Shown: piece after piece, positions 44,087-45,267 of the stretch
Layout: each line of letters opens with the position of its first letter
Position numbering within the stretch: the first letter of the stretch is position 1
Origin: Mycobacterium sp. E183
GTDB taxonomy: Bacteria; Actinomycetota; Actinomycetes; Mycobacteriales; Mycobacteriaceae
DNA: 45,267 nucleotides
Reading direction: 5' to 3'
Assembly (NCBI RefSeq): GCF_001667735.1
Contig: NZ_LZJN01000129.1
Span: forward strand, 1-45,267
Made by a program: the position numbers and the translations under genes
Notes under the pieces: model-generated
What the model saw: only the letters and a program-made list of their open reading frames with translations
The model's database searches: none
What the model was told of the DNA's origin: nothing

Positions 44087-44770
44087 ATGCCGATGCGGGT
44101 GATCCTGGCGGCCATGGCGGTGGTCGGCGGCCTCGCGGTGGCGTTCATCGTCGCGGTGCCCGCACATGCCGAGCCGCAGGCCTGCCCGCCCGTGTGCGAC
44201 CAGATCCCTGATTCCGCCTGGATCCAGCGCCGGGCCGTGCCGCTGGACTCCGTTTACGGCTGGCCCCCGCTCGCCGGGCTCGCGGCGCAGGTTACCGGCG
44301 CGGCGCCCGGGCCTCGATTCCGATTCGAGGAGCTGTGCGCCACAGCCCCGGTGCCGCGGGACCCCCGCGACTCGGCCGTCGTGGCGCGCGCCGCCGTCGC
44401 CCATCCCGACGGGCAGTGGCAGCTGCAGGCGCAGATCCTGCACTGGCGCGGCGATACGGCCAGCGGCGGTGCCCTCGCGTCTTCGGCGTTCAGCACCGCC
44501 GTCGCCGCGCTGCGCTCCTGCCAGCAGCGAACGCCGCTGCAATCCCCGTCGATCACCACCGACGAAACGAACCGGATGGCCGCGGTGATCAGCGGTCCGA
44601 TCGTCATGCACACGTACCTGGTCGCCCACCCGTCGAGCAGCACGATCACCGAGCTGACGCTCTGGTCGTCGGCGCCGCCGCAGGTTCCGTGGCCCGCCAT
44701 GGCCGACGACCCGGTGCTGAACGCGTTGATCGCCCCCCTGTGCGAGGCCTACATTGCGTCGTGCCCGTGA
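44087..44770 (+). CDS. Secreted protein (Rv0787-type)
   Basis: A 227-residue protein with a clear Sec signal peptide: MPMR, a hydrophobic core and a cleavage site AHA|EP near residue 26. The mature part has several cysteines (in ACPPVCDQ, EELCAT, RSCQQ, PLCEAYIASC) that probably form disulfides outside the cell. No known domain is recognised. The ATG has GGGAGAG just upstream; an ATG two codons later is an alternative. It sits between the metallo-hydrolase and purS and is conserved in place in M. tuberculosis, which suggests a maintained but unknown function. Confidence 0.85.
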   Translation: MPMRVILAAMAVVGGLAVAFIVAVPAHAEPQACPPVCDQIPDSAWIQRRAVPLDSVYGWPPLAGLAAQVTGAAPGPRFRFEELCATAPVPRDPRDSAVVARAAVAHPDGQWQLQAQILHWRGDTASGGALASSAFSTAVAALRSCQQRTPLQSPSITTDETNRMAAVISGPIVMHTYLVAHPSSSTITELTLWSSAPPQVPWPAMADDPVLNALIAPLCEAYIASCP

Positions 44771-44793
44771 CGGCCGAGCTGCACTTTCGCCGG

Positions 44794-44799
44794 TAGAGT
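44794..44799 (+). promoter_or_regulatory. Candidate purS -10 element
   Basis: TAGAGT fits TANNNT about 33 nt before purS. Unlike purD, purB and purC, this start has a leader and a strong AGGAGG ribosome binding site. Confidence 0.35.
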
Positions 44800-44831
44800 T
44801 GGCGCGGGGACAAATCTGAGGAGGAGCGCCG

Positions 44832-45071
44832 GTGGCCCGGGTAGTCGTTCATGTGATGCCCAAAGCGGAGATTCTCGACCCGCAGGGTCAGGCGATCGTC
44901 GGCGCGCTGGGCCGACTCGGTCATCCGGGGATCTCAGAAGTCAGACAAGGCAAGAGGTTCGAACTCGAAGTCGACGAAACCGTTGACGACTCGGTCCTCG
45001 CCGACATAGCAGAGACGCTCTTGGCGAACACCGTGATCGAGGACTGGACGATCAGCCGGGAGACCCGGTGA
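44832..45071 (+). CDS. purS: FGAM synthase subunit PurS
   Basis: A 79-residue subunit of the three-part formylglycinamidine ribonucleotide synthase (PurS-PurQ-PurL). PurS dimers bridge the glutaminase PurQ to the synthase PurL. Family marks are the N-terminal [19 protein letters not shown] and the central GKRFELEV strand. The start is GTG with AGGAGG about 7 bp upstream. Its stop overlaps the purQ start (GTGA), giving translation of both subunits in step. Confidence 0.96.
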   Translation: MARVVVHVMPKAEILDPQGQAIVGALGRLGHPGISEVRQGKRFELEVDETVDDSVLADIAETLLANTVIEDWTISRETR

Positions 45072-45267
45072 CCGCGCGGATCGGCATCATCACGTTCCCG
45101 GGAACCCTGGATGACGTCGACGCCGCCCGGGCGGCGCGGCGTGTCGGTGCCGAGGCCGTCAGCCTGTGGCACGCCGACGCCGACCTCAAGGGCGTCGACG
45201 CCGTGGTGGTGCCCGGCGGTTTCTCCTACGGCGACTACCTGCGCGCGGGGGCGATCGCCAGGTTCGC
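45068..45267 (+). CDS. purQ: FGAM synthase glutaminase subunit PurQ (partial, 5' end)
   Basis: The first 66 codons of a class I glutamine amidotransferase; the window ends inside the gene. Visible are the N-terminal strand [12 protein letters not shown] and the conserved [15 protein letters not shown] oxyanion region. The nucleophile Cys and the catalytic His/Glu lie beyond the edge. It supplies ammonia from glutamine to PurL, whose gene probably follows. The GTG start overlaps the purS stop. Confidence 0.96.
   Translation, partial: MTARIGIITFPGTLDDVDAARAARRVGAEAVSLWHADADLKGVDAVVVPGGFSYGDYLRAGAIARF

Overview
The window is GC-rich chromosomal DNA from a Mycobacterium other than M. tuberculosis (species not determined). 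Most genes match, in order and orientation, the M. tuberculosis H37Rv stretch from about Rv0756c to purQ (Rv0788). I recognised them from memory of those proteins; no database search was run. PhoP, PhoR, CYP51, PurB and the Rv0785-type flavoprotein are the most diagnostic.

Layout. 1-2050: a membrane protein, tRNA-Thr(UGU), and a protein built on a perfect ten-residue repeat. 2091-4685: the phoP-phoR two-component system with a convergent HIT hydrolase. 4837-5493: a lone RibD/DHFR-like reductase. 5507-14114 (minus strand): a long cluster of TetR, cyp123, SDR, cyp51, ferredoxin, a SnoaL-like protein, adhB, an Old Yellow Enzyme/FadH-like flavoprotein and a second SnoaL/KSI-like protein, which looks like a sterol or lipid oxidation module. 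14322-17844 (plus strand, divergent): aldA, SDR, a 3-hydroxyisobutyrate-dehydrogenase-like gene and a CMD-family gene, tightly coupled. Two copies of a GGACA-N2-TGTCC dyad flank the divergent promoter and suggest that the TetR controls both arms.

17845-24101 is a block that I do not recall between Rv0771 and purD in H37Rv: a very large cyclase-ATPase-LuxR regulator, a serine beta-lactamase-like esterase, an aldo/keto reductase and a divergent MarR regulator with a 12-bp palindrome at its start. From 24152 to the end, purine genes (purD, purB, purC, purS, partial purQ) alternate with unrelated partners: a gamma-glutamyltransferase-like enzyme, a Tat-type esterase, a TetR regulator, a DUF429 protein, cyp126, a TehA/SLAC1-like channel, an intact oligopeptidase B, two tandem DHA2 drug exporters, a DUF2334 deacetylase-like protein, a FAD dehydrogenase, a metallo-beta-lactamase-fold protein and a secreted protein. 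Several start codons overlap the preceding stop (GTGA or ATGA), implying translational coupling, for example purB-cyp126-channel, purC-ptrB and purS-purQ.

No insertion sequence, prophage, CRISPR array or rRNA was seen. The best candidates for new biology are the TetR dyad pair with the enlarged cyp51 cluster, the decapeptide-repeat protein, and the accessory regulatory block. Nothing here amounts to a demonstrated new system.
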